23,707 nt of DNA from DASQBT01 sp035635075 (GTDB lineage: Bacteria; Pseudomonadota; Gammaproteobacteria; Burkholderiales; Thiobacillaceae), in the NCBI GenBank assembly GCA_035635075.1, contig DASQBT010000215.1, forward strand, positions 1 to 23,707, in the 5' to 3' direction. The notes below the pieces were generated by a model. It saw nothing but the letters and a program-made list of their open reading frames with translations. It was not told the origin of the DNA and searched no databases. How positions within the stretch are numbered: the stretch's first letter is position 1; each line of letters starts with the position of its first letter. A program made the translations under genes and the position numbers. Shown one piece after another: positions 23,381 to 23,707 of the stretch.

Positions 23381-23707
23381 TTACATGCCGCAGGACGGGC
23401 AGGAGGGGAAGCTGGCCACGATATTTACATGCGTGGCGATGTCGATCCCAGGCGTGACCACCACACCGCTATTGTCCCGACAGGTTTTGCCTGAGCTGGC
23501 GCTGTCAGCCATATGGTGGATGAAGCAGAACGTATCGACCGCTTGCAGTTCCAGGAAGTAGCCGGACATTGGCGGCTCATTGGGCGTGGGCATGCTGTCG
23601 CCGAGCCAGTGGAAGTGGGCGTAGGAACCGGGCTGCGGAATGTCGGCGCGGTTCACCAGAAACACCTCGTGTTCGTTCTCCACATGATACAAAAAGGTGG
23701 CACTGCC
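23381..23707 (-). CDS. Unidentified protein, C-terminal part (runs off the window)
   Basis: An open frame reaches the right edge of the window without a stop, so the true start lies outside; the internal TTG at 23692 need not be the start. About 108 residues are visible: VFLVNRADIPQPGSYAHFHW, LGDSMPTPNEPPMSGYFLEL, FCFIHHMADSASSGKTC, and an end PSCPSCGM with two cysteines. It is soluble in this part. The His/Cys content hints at metal binding, but I do not recognise the family. It converges with tRNA-Leu, and the 130 nt between them hold nothing evident. Confidence 0.7.
   Translation of the reverse strand, partial: GSATFLYHVENEHEVFLVNRADIPQPGSYAHFHWLGDSMPTPNEPPMSGYFLELQAVDTFCFIHHMADSASSGKTCRDNSGVVVTPGIDIATHVNIVASFPSCPSCGM

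Noticed and set aside
1..23707. CRISPR array, rRNA genes, restriction or toxin-antitoxin defence genes
   Set aside because: I looked for regularly spaced repeats, rRNA-like conserved sequence and typical defence motifs on both strands and found none.

Overview
The window looks like ordinary chromosome of a betaproteobacterium, most likely from the Nitrosomonadales (Sulfuricella/Gallionella/Thiobacillus side). This is inferred from gene order and protein wording, not from a database search. Core conserved gene blocks dominate. I see no phage, plasmid, CRISPR array, transposase gene or toxin-type defence island. The interesting material lies in the gaps between genes.

Layout. Positions 1-500 hold the tail of an unknown gene and a cold-shock protein gene with a strong hairpin behind it. 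Positions 588-2219 (minus) hold an unrecognised small gene with a doubtful 5' end, then an exported CsgG-like protein with a C-terminal SH3-like domain and a clear terminator. Positions 2507-5606 hold ygfZ, a divergent ygfX-like gene and nadB. Positions 5750-10169 (plus) are the envelope-stress operon rpoE-rseA-rseB-rseC-degP-glutaredoxin, preceded by a sequence resembling a sigma-E promoter. It is interrupted between rseC and degP by a 226-236 bp element with near-perfect terminal inverted repeats. A terminator-like hairpin closes this block almost on top of the lepA start codon.

Positions 10225-16482 (plus) are lepA-lepB-DUF4845-rnc-era-recO-pdxJ, a standard betaproteobacterial block for translation, secretion, RNA processing and repair. 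Many of its genes overlap by 4-8 nt, but an unexplained 232 nt structured gap separates era and recO. The acpS gene that often follows pdxJ is absent. Positions 16677-23068 (minus) read queA-tgt-yajC-secD-secF-dedA (queuosine synthesis, Sec accessory complex, DedA membrane protein). A degenerate heptamer repeat touches the secD start codon. A tRNA-Leu(CAA) gene with its own promoter lies divergent to queA, and a truncated unknown gene runs off the right edge.

How the genes work together. RpoE, held by RseA/RseB (and probably modulated by RseC), would respond to misfolded envelope proteins and drive DegP. LepB and SecDF-YajC serve protein export into the same compartment. The window is therefore rich in export and envelope-quality functions. 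Initiation codons are unusually varied: TTG for rpoE, rseB and rnc, and GTG for ygfX, lepA and era. Translational coupling is common. I found no convincing previously undescribed multi-gene system. The best leads are the inverted-repeat element at 8268-8503, the heptad array at secD, the era-recO gap, and the hairpin at the lepA start.
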